A stretch of 35,294 bases of DNA from Ophiothrix spiculata (lineage: Eukaryota > Echinodermata > Ophiuroidea > Amphilepidida > Ophiotrichidae): NCBI GenBank assembly GCA_000969725.1, contig JXSR01S002698.1; one strand, 5' to 3'. The translations under genes and the position numbers were made by a program. The notes below the pieces were generated by a model. It was not told the origin of the DNA. It saw only the letters and a program-made list of their open reading frames with translations, and did no database searches. Positions within the stretch are counted from its first letter, which is position 1, and the number at the start of each line of letters is the position of its first letter. Positions 10,550-23,250 of the stretch are shown piece by piece.

Positions 10550-11920
10550 TGTTTGTTTTTAGCCTCTGTACTCCCTAAAGCAAACCTATCCATTTTCATA
10601 CAGTAATCTAGAAAAAGATGTTGCACAGTTATATTGTCTAAATGATTTTACATTTGTAACAAGCAATATATATAGTATTGTTGATTTTGAAGTGGACTTG
10701 CAATTGTCTATGTTTGAGGAAGTTAAGAATATAATGAATACTATTGCTTATTTATTCAGACAGGCCTATCATAATGTTGTTATTTGTCGAAAACTGAAAT
10801 ACTCAGTGTGACATTATGAAAGGGGGGGGAATGTAGGAAAAATGATTTCATCACTCCCGTGCTACAGGGCTTCCATCAGGATATGTGCTTCCATTGGCTG
10901 GCTGTCTCTATGCATATTGATTTTCAAGGAGCAAAACCATTTTAAAGTGGCTGTTCCTCCAAATTAAAAGGGCATGAGCTGATGGTGCCCCACCTCTAAA
11001 TACGCCCTGATCTTATAGTTTATGCAATTTAAAACTTTTGTATTGAGTTCTATATTATATAGAAAAATGGATGTTAGACTGACAAAACAACTGATAGCAT
11101 TTAAGGAAATAATTGAAGTTATAATAACTTTCACATGCGTCAACAAATGCATTTTTAGTACTTGATTCCTGTTTCCAAATATTGCTAATTGGCATAAATT
11201 GAAGTACATTGTACTAAAAGGAGGTCAGATCTATATCAAGAGTTAATTATGATAAAATGGAATGGCGAAAAATATTTGGTTTTGTCAATGGTATGTAATG
11301 ACTTGAAGAGTAAATGTCTGTTATGCCAAAAAAATTGTTGAGTTGCCCTTTTCTGAAAAATTGAGTTGGTCAGTCAGAAATTTGTTTTTGTTGTTTAATT
11401 TTGTTAAAGCCTCCAAAGTGCAAAATTTGGGGACATTTTCTGCTATTTTCAAAACATTTTCTCAAAAAACACTCAATCTGAAAAAAATTTGATGCTTTCC
11501 TGATCCTTAATATTTTTTACTAGGGCAAACACGACAACTTTTATGCCTTGTACCTACTAGAAATTTCTATAAAGTTTGCTTTAAAAGGTATAGACTAATA
11601 AAGCTAACAGTTCACCTGTTAGAGCTTCAAAATAAGAGAAAAATACTCATCACTGCTATTTACCTATTAGTAGCGGATATAAACTTCATGTCATAAGTTC
11701 CTACCCATGATTTCTATATGCCTACATATGAATTAAATTAACATTTTTCTAATAGTATTTGGTACACAAAGCAAGTCTTGTCGATTTGTATTCAGAAAGC
11801 ATCCAAGTTCATTATCAAGCCACACGGATTTGCAAAGAATGATCGATTTTTAAAAATTACTTCTGAATTCTATTCTTGTAAATTGATCAATTACATGCAG
11901 AGAGTCATCATCAGTACCAA
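10550..11920. other. Noncoding interval, nothing recognised
   Basis: AT-rich sequence with homopolymer runs (a G8 run near 10822). I see no coding block bounded by splice sites and no POLR3B homology, although the preceding POLR3B exons would be expected in this direction. Confidence 0.5.
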
Positions 11921-12121
11921 ATGACCATACAGGGCCAGTGGTTACTGTTATCCAATGATTCAATGCTATTGTGTGCCGTTACATTGAAATTGAATAGCCC
12001 GCGCTGTGGAGGGAATCCTAGTGTTATTGATCCTGGCTACAAACGGCGTGTATTCTTGATGTGTGTGGTTGTACCCTTAGTGTGTCATTCAGGAATTAAA
12101 TTAGCAAGAATTGAATTCTGA
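11921..12121 (+). pseudogene. Possible relic of a dUTPase / dCTP deaminase-like domain
   Basis: The 66-residue frame has VIDPGYKRRV followed after 13 residues by GIKLARIEF. This is the order and spacing of the dCTP deaminase/trimeric dUTPase signature: a (V/I)IDPG(Y/F/W) loop, a beta strand, and a G-x-(K/R)-(I/L)-(A/G)-x-(I/L)-x-F ending. Upstream, WLLLSNDSMLL resembles the early strand of these proteins. The usual central serine/arginine motif is not visible and seems deleted (LNSPRCGGNP lies in its place). No splice context or neighbouring exon supports a working gene. The match was made by eye, so chance resemblance remains possible. Confidence 0.28.
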
Positions 12122-12289
12122 GGTAATTTTTTAAAATGTAATGTTCCTTGCAATTCAGTGTTGCTTATTGGCAAATTTGATACAGTCCGACTTCAAATCG
12201 ATGAAACTTGGTTGGTGTGCGAAAAATAATCAGAAAAACGTTTATTTGATTCATCTGCAAGCACATAAAAATCATGGGTAGGTACTTAC

Positions 12290-12752
12290 AGGGGCATTGG
12301 ACAAGTTCAGCATCTTCCCCAACTTTTCCCCAAACATTTTGAGATTTTTGCATCATTTGAAGTATAAGCGGTAATAATGACAGCATGCAAAGTTTCATTG
12401 TCAAATTCAAACCCTATATACCAAAATATTTATATATTCTCTTATTTTTAATTATCGTTGTCGACAACGATAAATACTGCCCTCTATAGTTGAATTTCTA
12501 GAATTGGCCTTTTCAGGAGATCTAATGAAAATTCCAAATTTCTTTTGATTTTTCTGCAATCTATAATGTGAAACGAATGTTTTACAAACAAATCTTTGGC
12601 TCTTTCTCATTGTATAACATCAATAAATACGTTTAGAGAATAGCCTCATACCCAAAATCAGCAAATAAAATAAAATTCAAATTTTTGACTTTTTGAAGGT
12701 TTTTATCAAAATTTTCCTGATATCTGGTTTTGAAATGTTGTCCAATGCCCCT
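12290..12752. mobile_element. MITE, copy 1 of a family also present at 24665-25610
   Basis: Ends are AGGGGCATTGGACAA and, inverted, TTGTCCAATGCCCCT. The interior matches the 24665-25610 copy in reverse orientation (for example TTTCATTGTCAAATTCAAACC, ATAAATACTGCCCTCTATAG, CAAATCTTTGGCTCTTTCT). A perfect 22-bp palindrome (12452-12473, centred on GTCGAC) lies inside. Confidence 0.85.
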
Positions 12753-13287
12753 TAAGACCTGGAGTTTACTTTACAAAAATACTAATTGTCAGTGTTTTCA
12801 AAAGTAAAAGTAATTGACCCCAATGTGAAGAGTATAGAATTTCCCCATACTGGTTTCAGTTTTGAAACTCCATCAGGAAACTAGTACAGAGATGTAGTGT
12901 AATGATTCACTTTATTCATTCCATTATGATTTAGTAACAATGCTTAAATAAATGTCGCCTTGACTTTGGTTTAATGTTTTTCTCAAGGTCTTAATTTACT
13001 TTTAACTGCCAGCTGAATCACCATTTAAAAAAACATCTAGAAGAAATATTGCCCAGAACATAATTTGATCATGCCATCCTTAATGGCATCTTTGCATAAT
13101 CACTTTGAAAAGTAGTACAATTCTCCCATTCAAACTGATTGTCAACAGAAAAAAAACTCCTCTTGGTATTTAGCTGGATATCAACAGTTTAAGGTCAGCC
13201 ATGTTTTAATACATCATTTTGACGTCATTTGTTAACCGATTTTCACAAGTTTGGTATCAATAGAATGAAGAGAAGCTAACCTATAGA
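12753..13287. other. Noncoding interval, nothing recognised
   Basis: AT-rich sequence with no convincing coding or repeat structure visible between two MITEs. Confidence 0.45.
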
Positions 13288-13445
13288 GGGGTGTGAGAGT
13301 TCCTCTTTTCAGCTGATTTCCTCGTTTTTGAAAATGTTCATGTGCTAAAATTTTAGCTTTTTCATTCATTTTCAGCCCATGTTTTACCTTTTACCCCAAC
13401 TTTACACGCTTTTCCTCGTTTTTGTCAACTGACCTCTCACACCCC
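13288..13445. mobile_element. Short MITE with GGGGTGTGAGAG ends
   Basis: GGGGTGTGAGAG at 13288-13299 is mirrored exactly by CTCTCACACCCC at 13434-13445. The internal CAGCTGATTT and TTTTAGCTTTTTCATTC wording resembles the 18706-18853 element read in reverse. Confidence 0.65.
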
Positions 13446-13532
13446 TGCCTATACCAGGGTATCAAACAATTATTAAAACTTTGTGGTGTCATCATTGATT
13501 ACTGGACTGTAACCCTTCAATGGAATGATTTA

Positions 13533-13882
13533 GGCCAGGGTCAGGTCAGACGAACGACGGGGTGGCATTTACTACAATAAATTTTGCTCTCGTAATACGT
13601 CTGACCTGTATTTATTACAATAGGGTCGTCGTCGCATTAAAAAAATGAACGAAGACAATTTCCATCGTTGAGATGGATTTATTGTAATAAAGTCGAAAGT
13701 ACATTGTATTACTATGGTCTGCATGCTGAAAATGATGTGCTAATCCCACCTCGTAATTGATTACGACATTGTATTTATTGTAGTAAATGCGAGGTCGTAA
13801 TATGTGTGACCGCATGTCGTTATTAATTATGACATTAAATTTATTGTAATAAATAAATCTCGTCGTTCGTCTGACCCTGGCC
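13533..13882. mobile_element. MITE with GGCCAGGGTCAG ends
   Basis: GGCCAGGGTCAGGTCAGACG with AACGACG at the left is mirrored by CGTCGTTCGTCTGACCCTGG with CC at the right; the left arm has a 3-base extra GTC. ATGATT(T/A)A flanks both sides in mirrored form. The interior repeats the palindromic phrase TTTATTGTAATAAA several times. The minus-strand frame through it is a by-product of these repeats. Confidence 0.8.
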
Positions 13883-14048
13883 TTAATCATGCCACATATC
13901 TCAATTTTCTCCATATAGTTTTTGTGGTTAGCGGTGTGGGTTACTAACATTCTAGACCTATCACTACCTGAACAATAATGTGCATAAGGATGAGTGGCCA
14001 TATGCATTCTGACAAATTTCATCAAAATAACTCATATTCTGGTTGGTC

Positions 14049-14659
14049 TTTAACCCTAGTTCTACGAAGGGGGGGTTGCAACAACAACCCCTACCGAAAT
14101 TTTTTCTGTAGCTAAAAATTCCTCGCGCGCAGCGCGAGGTGACTTGGTGTACCTCTAAGTTCATCCTTTGCGCTTATTCTAGTGAAAAAATTTCGACCAT
14201 ACCACCTTCAGGGGGGGTACAGTGTCAGTTCAAAGTTCGGAGGTCTGGGGGGGTTGGTGTAACTCCATGATTTTAAAAATGGACTTTTAAGTCATTTTTA
14301 TAGCAGATATCCATTTTAAACTTGGTATTTAGGTAAAACTAGTCATTTCCTACAATAATTAGCAAAAAACCGCATGAAAATCGGATATTCCTGTGATTTT
14401 TTAGAAAATTTGGTTTTTGCCTATATTTTCCGTACAAATGCCGATTTTCAACATTTTGGTAATTATGACGTCATAGTGACGTCATACATTTATGAATGAC
14501 CTTGGTATCAATGGAAAGAGGGGACTGATACCTATCCACTGGTACCATATACGGGGGTCTGGGGGACTCTCTATGAAAAATTGAGGGGGGGGGTTGTTGC
14601 AACCCCCCCCCCTCCGTATAATATGTTTGTGAAAATCGCTCCGTATAACTAGGGTTAAA
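14049..14659. mobile_element. Non-autonomous element with TTTAACCCTAGTT ends and G/C runs
   Basis: TTTAACCCTAGTTCTACG at the left is mirrored by CGTATAACTAGGGTTAAA at the right, one mismatch. Just inside are GGGGGGGTTGCAACAACAAC (left) and a hairpin of a G9 run and a C10 run around TTGTTGCAA (about 14584-14612). A second strong hairpin CCTCGCGC-GCA-GCGCGAGG lies at 14121-14139. Open frames here are artefacts of the repeat. Confidence 0.75.
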
Positions 14660-15575
14660 ACTTCTTGATACCCCTTGTATATAATCACTCTTTGAGTGGA
14701 AATCATACATGATACTGGTGAAAAAAATAATTGAATACCAAAAATAGTAATTTTCAGATTTATGTGTAATAATATTTTTAAAAAACCAAGGTTCTAAAAA
14801 AAGAGAGGTGTTTTGTTTGTTTTGTTCTGTTTGTTGAGATAACATTATTGCAATAAACTGGCATGTGGTACTTTATATAAACTTGTGTTTTGTTTTTCTC
14901 TGATATATTAACAGCACACTTATATAATATGAGAACTGTAAAAACATTGTGTTGGATTTGCAAGGAATTGTCAGGATCAGCATAAAGCAGTTCAACTAAC
15001 ATACCGTAGAGTGTCGGTATATGGAACATTTTTCCAGCTTCTATTTCACTTCATCGTGACAATGTGGCTGGTAAATTGTGACAAATTGTTGATTCTGATT
15101 TCAGAGACAACTAATTACATTTAGCATCTGTGTAGCCAATCATATCTGTTGGTTTTGTGGTAAATGCCATGTTTTGAAGACAAATGTGATGTGCCATCAC
15201 TCTAAAGTGCTCTCTGCCTTAAAATCTGAATGATGCTAAACATTTTATGCAGTGTCAATTACAAGAATTAATAAGAAATGTCAAATTTGTTTGTAAAATT
15301 TGTCTGAAATATACAAATTTGAAAAGGAAAAGGAGGTCTTTATATCAGAAATGTGTTAAAATTAATCAATATTAATCTGTGAGTGTGCTGACCTGTAAAT
15401 ACATAGAATGGATTCAGACTGAATTTACCATGTGTTTATATATTTTGGTGAGATATATAACTCTGGGTTGTCCATTTTCTGTAAAGGCTTACTTAACTTA
15501 TCATTTGTTCAAATATCTTTCCCAACTGATTGAAGCATCTGTCCTTAGTATATCCATTTCTGTTTTCTCTTTCAG
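14660..15575. other. Noncoding interval before the first visible POLR3B exon
   Basis: Probably POLR3B intron. The exon that should precede residue Tyr of [11 protein letters not shown] was looked for here and not found. The open frame from 15379 is intron read-through into the exon. Confidence 0.5.
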
Positions 15576-15719
15576 TTACAAGGGGCCAAGAGAATCCTAC
15601 ATAGAAAAAGTGCTGATTACATCCAACCCAGAGGAAGCATTTCTTATCAAAGTATTGCTAAGACAAACAAGAAGGCCAGAGATCGGAGATAAATTCAGCA
15701 GTAGGCATGGACAGAAAGG
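15576..15719 (+). CDS. POLR3B: RNA polymerase III subunit 2 (POLR3B/RPC2), first visible exon
   Basis: POLR3B is the second-largest subunit of nuclear RNA polymerase III, which makes tRNA, 5S and other small RNAs. This exon encodes [20 protein letters not shown] and then [20 protein letters not shown] with SSRHGQKG. The [12 protein letters not shown] block is the beta-like subunit's active-centre segment with conserved lysines. The exon follows CTTTCAG (ends 15575), starts with the third base of a split codon, and stops at a GTGAGT donor after two bases of a Gly codon. The wording here and in later exons ([32 protein letters not shown]) is Pol III-type rather than RPB2 or RPA2. The protein usually has about 1,130 residues; this exon begins roughly three quarters of the way in. 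All upstream exons are absent from the recognisable sequence. Confidence 0.95.
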
Positions 15720-15897
15720 GTGAGTGAAATGAAGGGATATTTAGTGATAAGTTATGAGCATATCATCCTTGTTGTGTCTCTAGTTAGTAGGACTGCAAAA
15801 ACACCTATTTTAGTCAACTGTGACATCCTGTTTTCATTTTATCACTTGCAATATGTATAGGGCACTTCTTTAAAGTATGTTGATCCATAACAAAGTA

Positions 15898-16744
15898 CAG
15901 TGGAAACCCGTTAGTACGAGATCGCTTAAAACGACAACCCATATATTACGAGCCGCAACTCTCGGTCCCGACTTTTCCCCATTGTTTACTACACACAGCT
16001 GTTTGTTTAGTACGAGGTGAATAATACGAGCTCCGCATAGTAAGAGCACTTACCGACGGTCCCTAGCTTCATTCACCATTAATTTTTCGACGGATAATAC
16101 GAGGACATTTTTGAAGGTGTCTCTCAGTCCAATATTCCTTTCCCAGGCTCTTCTTTTAACTTCGCTTGTGTGTACTATCTTCCTTAAAACCACGTGCGAG
16201 GAAAGTGTTTCTAGTTCGTAAAGTTATAAGGCAGCTTTAAATGTTTATCTATTATAGCAATGCGAAAAGACGACAGCGTGATAGCTGCTTTGTATGAGTT
16301 ACGATGATACAAAAATCATAAATCGACGTACAAATTTCACCGCGTCGTACGTGATTGACTTGTCAGTATATTGCGCATTCACTGTTTTGATTCTAGCGAT
16401 CTTTCGGAAGTGGCGATCAAACATCGTCTAAGAAAATTCTTGCTTTTAGCAAATACTGCACGGACATGCAAACAAAAAATGGTATTTATGATAATTCTAA
16501 ACCATATTTACTAAAAAACTTATTACATTGAACAAAATCCGTCTCCTTCAACTTGTAAATGGTGTCCAAAGTTAATAAGTTTTAAATTAGCCTGTTATCG
16601 CTACTTCAAACCTTACGATATGCCACTGAAATTTTAATTTCATCATCATAATAGTTACGGTCAAACATATTTTTAATGCGAGCTCCGCTTAATACGAGCT
16701 TTTGGAGTTGGCCCCGGCGATCTCGTACTAACGGGTTTCCACTG
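15898..16744. mobile_element. pogo/Tigger-like non-autonomous Tc1-mariner element in a POLR3B intron
   Basis: Ends are CAGTGGAAACCCGTTAGTAC with GAGATCGC and, inverted, GCGATCTCGTACTAACGGGT with TTCCACTG. They are flanked by TA on both sides (15896-15897 and 16745-16746). Sub-terminal phrases TACGAGCTCCGC also mirror. No transposase frame is left in the 847 bp. Confidence 0.85.
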
Positions 16745-16746
16745 TA

Positions 16747-17407
16747 TATACATTATTCTTGGTAGAGACAATTTTTTTAAAGGTGTAATTCCTATTTTAA
16801 CATGTGTATAATCTATTTGTAACTGTTTGACCTTGACCTTTGAAATGCATTTTGTGAGGTTTCACCCTTAGTTTGCTTCTTGTTTACTCTTCAGAAGCAA
16901 AATAAAGTATGCAACCCTGGGAATGAGGCTGTTATGAAAATACATAAGAAATGGAAAATAGGTATACCCAAAAGTATAAAGAATTTTGAGGTGAAATTTT
17001 GGATTTACAATCAGAAAAATATGGGCTTATATTTGACATCAATCAAAAATGCAATACTTCCGGTTGAGCCCTGGGGATGAGAATATGATTGGAACCTACA
17101 CCTTTAAGTTTACTCATTTTACAAAATTAATATGGTGAGCTTGGCAAATAAATTTATGCAAAAATTCAGAAAGAGTGGGGAAACTTCCATTTTGGCCATA
17201 ACATTCTAAAATTTAATCTCTGTCCTTGTTATGGTTAACAGAGGTGGTAGGAACGGCCACAATTGAATGTGAATTGGATATTTGATTAAATATGTGTTAG
17301 CTATGTTTCAGCCCTTTGCTCATGTACAGATAAGCAGGACTCGTTTTTGCTGTTACTGAAATGTATGATGTATATAATTTGAAATATGATTTCTTTTCAT
17401 TGCACAG
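16747..17407. other. POLR3B intron remainder
   Basis: No coding block apart from chance frames. TTTGACCTTGACCTTTGA near 16827 holds two adjacent AGGTCA half-sites on the minus strand, of unknown meaning. Confidence 0.5.
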
Positions 17408-17474
17408 TGTTTGTGGCCTTATTGTACAACAAGAAGACATGCCATTTGATGACAGGGGAATATGTCCAGATATT
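17408..17474 (+). CDS. POLR3B: POLR3B exon ([13 protein letters not shown] segment)
   Basis: After TTGCACAG the T completes the split Gly codon of the previous exon. The frame reads [20 protein letters not shown] and DI, matching the conserved Pol III beta-subunit block after GQKG. The donor GTAAGT follows at 17475, phase 0. It is too short to be noticed as an open frame, but conservation and splice phases fix it firmly. Confidence 0.95.
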
Positions 17475-17715
17475 GTAAGTATATAAAAGCATTTACAAAA
17501 TCTTCAAAAACTCAAGAAGTATTCACAAAATAATACTGCTTGCTCAATTGGCTGTAGTTCTCAGACTACTTATCTTACATAGTTGTATTGATCAACACAG
17601 TTTGATTCAAGCTCAGACCAAATTGAGTGTGCAGGAAAAACTTGGGAAACTTGTGATTGTTTCAATATGTTGACATGAATATGATCTTTCACAGGGGAGG
17701 AGAAGTATGGATTAA

Positions 17716-18196
<481 letters not shown>

Positions 18197-18458
18197 GTCA
18201 CATATAGAAAAGAGTAGTCGGCCGAGCTCCAGCCGAGCTGGCACACTACAGCAGACAAAGTCACAGATATTATAGTTCAGTCACGAAAATTAGGGTTTCT
18301 CAAAAATACCAACATTTTTCACCAGGAAGTATCATAGAAGAGCCACAATTGGCTAATCAAAGCCAGAAATCTGAAGATGATGTTTTATTATTGTCGTAAT
18401 AAGGATTTTTCCCTTCTAACATTTTCGTAATAAGGATTTTTCACTGCTAACATTTCAG

Positions 18459-18555
18459 CCTTTGGTGGAGACAAAGTGGACGATTTGAGTCAAGATCTCA
18501 TCAGACATGGATTCAACTACTTGGGTAAAGACTACCTCACTTCAGGCATCACAGG
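18459..18555 (+). CDS. POLR3B: POLR3B exon ([10 protein letters not shown] segment)
   Basis: After CATTTCAG two bases complete the Ala codon, then [20 protein letters not shown] and [12 protein letters not shown]. The exon ends two bases into a Gly codon at GTAAGC. The [11 protein letters not shown] block is a conserved Pol III second-subunit segment leading into the YFGPVYYQ block of the next exon. Confidence 0.95.
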
Positions 18556-18705
18556 GTAAGCACACCTTAATAACATAGATGAAAAATATAAAAAGTAGAC
18601 AACAAACAAGGTAGATACATATCAGTGATCAAAAGGAGGTTAACTTGGAATTGAAAGGTGGAAGCAAAGTATAAACCAACTTGATGTTGTAAACATACAT
18701 AACAT

Positions 18706-18853
18706 GCGAATGTGAGAGTCAAGTGATACAAAAGCTGAAATGAGCTGAAAATAGTTACAAAATGCCCCAAACAGGCTGAAAAGCTGAACGTATAACCCGC
18801 TTGAAGGCATAAAAAAGCTGAAATTGGCTTAAAAGCTAAACTATCACACCCCT
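18706..18853. mobile_element. Eroded MITE related to 13288-13445
   Basis: Left GAATGTGAGAGTCAAGTGAT and right CTATCACACCCCTG are imperfect mirror images. The inner AGCTGAAA phrases recur several times. Read on the minus strand, the start GGGGTGTGATAGTTTAGCTT is like the 13288 element. Confidence 0.4.
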
Positions 18854-19149
18854 GAAAATAGTATAGGCCTAATGATAGTTGATTATATGAGGGCCTAAGG
18901 AAAATACAATTGGTACAAAACTGAAACATCACACTCCCTAGACAACATTAAATCCGTAGGTAAGTACAAAATCCATAAAACAAAATGGTACAGAGAATAA
19001 AGCTTTCAAGGGGATAGAACTCTTTTCATCAGGCAATAACAAAACATTTCCTGATGAAAAGGGATCTGGCCAATATGCTGCCATGGTTGGTGAAGCCAGT
19101 AATTGGTTATTGGTGTCATATTGCTACTGTAAGGCCATATACAGTACTG

Positions 19150-19545
19150 CCAGCGATGTGCCAGTGTAGAATGTACTAACAGAGATTGTGGCTGCTCTCA
19201 CCTCTGTTGTTGTCAACAATGCACTCTACCCATGGTTTGGACATGGGCAAACATACAATGTGAGGGCCCTGTCCTTCGGAGGAGCGTTAAGCTGTCGGTC
19301 CCATTAATGGGAGAGTCGCACCCATATATGCTTGTCACAGCTAGGTTCGTGAAGAGTACTACCCATAGCTGTCCTTTATTCGATGCTGTCTAGATACAAT
19401 CTAACTATGGACTTAAAGTGCACCTTTTAGCAGCCGTTATGGAGGATGTGATCTGATTGTGATATCTGCATAGACAGCCGTGCTGTGATCTTGATGAAAT
19501 AGCACGTTAAATAAGCCTTTATGTATGTATGATCTACCCCTTTGC
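19150..19545 (+). mobile_element. SINE-like retroposon, class not determined
   Basis: The body includes GGAGGAGCGTTAAGCTGTCG then GTCCCATTAATGGGAGAGTC and CACGTTAAATAAGCCTTTAT. It ends in a short (TATG)n tail near 19520-19535. Sequences of this wording with a short-repeat tail are typical of invertebrate SINE 3' ends. No clear A/B box was found, so the left boundary is approximate. Confidence 0.45.
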
Positions 19546-20061
19546 AATCTTTCTATCTTTTTAATACTGTATGGATTATTTCAGTTTTGTACCTGTGGTA
19601 TTTTCTTTAGGCCTATATCAATTATTATTTGCCTTTATATTGTTTATGGCATATAAGATTTCATGCAGATGTAGATTTTAACCTTTTCCTGTCGTAGGGC
19701 GTCTTACTGCCAGCTCAGGCATAGGACATCCCCCAGACGCCCTAACTAACACTGAAGTATAACTATTTTCACTACCTCTTACCTTCCAAATACAGGTCCT
19801 ATCATTGCTGATGTTTCATTGAATTATGTAGAATATTTCTAAAGATATAAGTCAGTTTACAGGTAAAATGCCTTCAGCCTGGGGCGGAAAAAGTTGTCAA
19901 ACTGGAAAGGGTTGAATTGATCTTAGATATTAATTTTATCAAAAAGGAAACAGAATGTTCATTTGTGCTTTTCAAAGTAGTATGGCTAAAGTTTGTGTTG
20001 TATCATTTTTTTCTGATATCAACTTATTGTGTAAAAAGTGAATTCTATGATAAAATGAAAT

Positions 20062-20330
20062 ACAGATTCAGATTCAGATTCATATAATTTTATTTCTCTA
20101 TAGTGGCCCATGGCCAAATTGACAAGAAATATTACAATTTTAAAACTATCAAAAATACATATAAATAGATAGACGATAAAATTACAATTATTGCACAAAT
20201 CAACAATATAAAGTTTTACAATTTCGAAAACAAATAATACTAAGACAACGTGATAAAAACCATAAATATGTACAAACGGGTAGAAAAACTTTTATAAATT
20301 GGTACTAGAATTAAAAAAAATATATCAGTG
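20062..20330 (-). mobile_element. LINE 3' end with (TGAATC)n tail
   Basis: On the minus strand the segment ends in AGAGAAATAAAATTATATGA and a TGAATC triplet array (20062-20082 on plus). An internal AATAAA precedes a short tandem tail, as in CR1/L2-type LINE 3' ends. Only untranslated sequence seems to be present. Confidence 0.45.
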
Positions 20331-22066
<1,736 letters not shown>

Positions 22067-22166
22067 TCAAGTTGTGCAGTGCATAGTAACCATTTTTTAA
22101 GTTGTGCAGCGCATAATAACCATTTGTCAAATGCGCTATATAAATGCATTTTATTATTATTATTAT
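22067..22166 (+). mobile_element. SINE-like 3' end with (ATT)n tail
   Basis: AGTTGTGCAG(T/C)GCATA(G/A)TAACCAT occurs twice in tandem. It is followed by AAATGCGCTATATAAATGCA and an ATT repeat (about 22147-22166). This wording with an ATT tail is a common retroposon 3' end in marine invertebrates. Confidence 0.55.
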
Positions 22167-22167
22167 T

Positions 22168-22242
22168 GATGTCATATGGAAGTCTGATATTACCAGGGCA
22201 ACCAAGATTGAATTCTTCAGGGCCTGTGTTGAAAGCATCTTA
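22168..22242 (+). pseudogene. Non-LTR reverse transcriptase fragment running into the assembly gap
   Basis: The open frame reads VIWKSDITRATKIEFFRACV then ESIL. This resembles the W-K-S...TKI-FF-A-VESILLYGSE segment found after the catalytic domain of many LINE reverse transcriptases. The fragment is cut by the run of N, so its length and integrity are unknown. It differs from the LINE at 31250-33373. Confidence 0.6.
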
Positions 22243-23177
22243 NNNNNNNNNNNNNNNNNNNNNNNNNNNNNNNNNNNNNNNNNNNNNNNNNNNNNNNNNN
22301 NNNNNNNNNNNNNNNNNNNNNNNNNNNNNNNNNNNNNNNNNNNNNNNNNNNNNNNNNNNNNNNNNNNNNNNNNNNNNNNNNNNNNNNNNNNNNNNNNNNN
22401 NNNNNNNNNNNNNNNNNNNNNNNNNNNNNNNNNNNNNNNNNNNNNNNNNNNNNNNNNNNNNNNNNNNNNNNNNNNNNNNNNNNNNNNNNNNNNNNNNNNN
22501 NNNNNNNNNNNNNNNNNNNNNNNNNNNNNNNNNNNNNNNNNNNNNNNNNNNNNNNNNNNNNNNNNNNNNNNNNNNNNNNNNNNNNNNNNNNNNNNNNNNN
22601 NNNNNNNNNNNNNNNNNNNNNNNNNNNNNNNNNNNNNNNNNNNNNNNNNNNNNNNNNNNNNNNNNNNNNNNNNNNNNNNNNNNNNNNNNNNNNNNNNNNN
22701 NNNNNNNNNNNNNNNNNNNNNNNNNNNNNNNNNNNNNNNNNNNNNNNNNNNNNNNNNNNNNNNNNNNNNNNNNNNNNNNNNNNNNNNNNNNNNNNNNNNN
22801 NNNNNNNNNNNNNNNNNNNNNNNNNNNNNNNNNNNNNNNNNNNNNNNNNNNNNNNNNNNNNNNNNNNNNNNNNNNNNNNNNNNNNNNNNNNNNNNNNNNN
22901 NNNNNNNNNNNNNNNNNNNNNNNNNNNNNNNNNNNNNNNNNNNNNNNNNNNNNNNNNNNNNNNNNNNNNNNNNNNNNNNNNNNNNNNNNNNNNNNNNNNN
23001 NNNNNNNNNNNNNNNNNNNNNNNNNNNNNNNNNNNNNNNNNNNNNNNNNNNNNNNNNNNNNNNNNNNNNNNNNNNNNNNNNNNNNNNNNNNNNNNNNNNN
23101 NNNNNNNNNNNNNNNNNNNNNNNNNNNNNNNNNNNNNNNNNNNNNNNNNNNNNNNNNNNNNNNNNNNNNNNNNNNNN
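22243..23177. other. Assembly gap (935 N)
   Basis: Unknown sequence. Long open frames reported across it consist of undetermined residues and are not genes. It is the expected location of one POLR3B exon of about 150 bp. Confidence 0.99.
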
Positions 23178-23195
23178 CCGCTGATAAGGGGGAAA

Positions 23196-23250
23196 GTTCT
23201 TGAAAGTCCTTGAATTCTTCTTGGAAAAGTCCTTGAATTTTGTAAGTGAA
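23196..23250 (+). repeat. Short tandem repeat (AAGTCCTTGAATT units)
   Basis: AAAGTTCTTGAAAGTCCTTGAATTCTTCTTGGAAAAGTCC is three related AAGTCCTTGAA-type units beside the gap. Such low-copy arrays may be what blocked assembly. Confidence 0.6.

Noticed and set aside
13615-14025. 136-residue minus-strand frame with repeated YYNK words
   Set aside because: The periodic peptide is a translation of palindromic TTTATTGTAATAAA repeats inside the 13533-13882 MITE.
18567-18932. 121-residue minus-strand frame in the POLR3B intron
   Set aside because: It is Cys/Phe-rich low-information sequence overlapping an eroded MITE; no domain or splice context.
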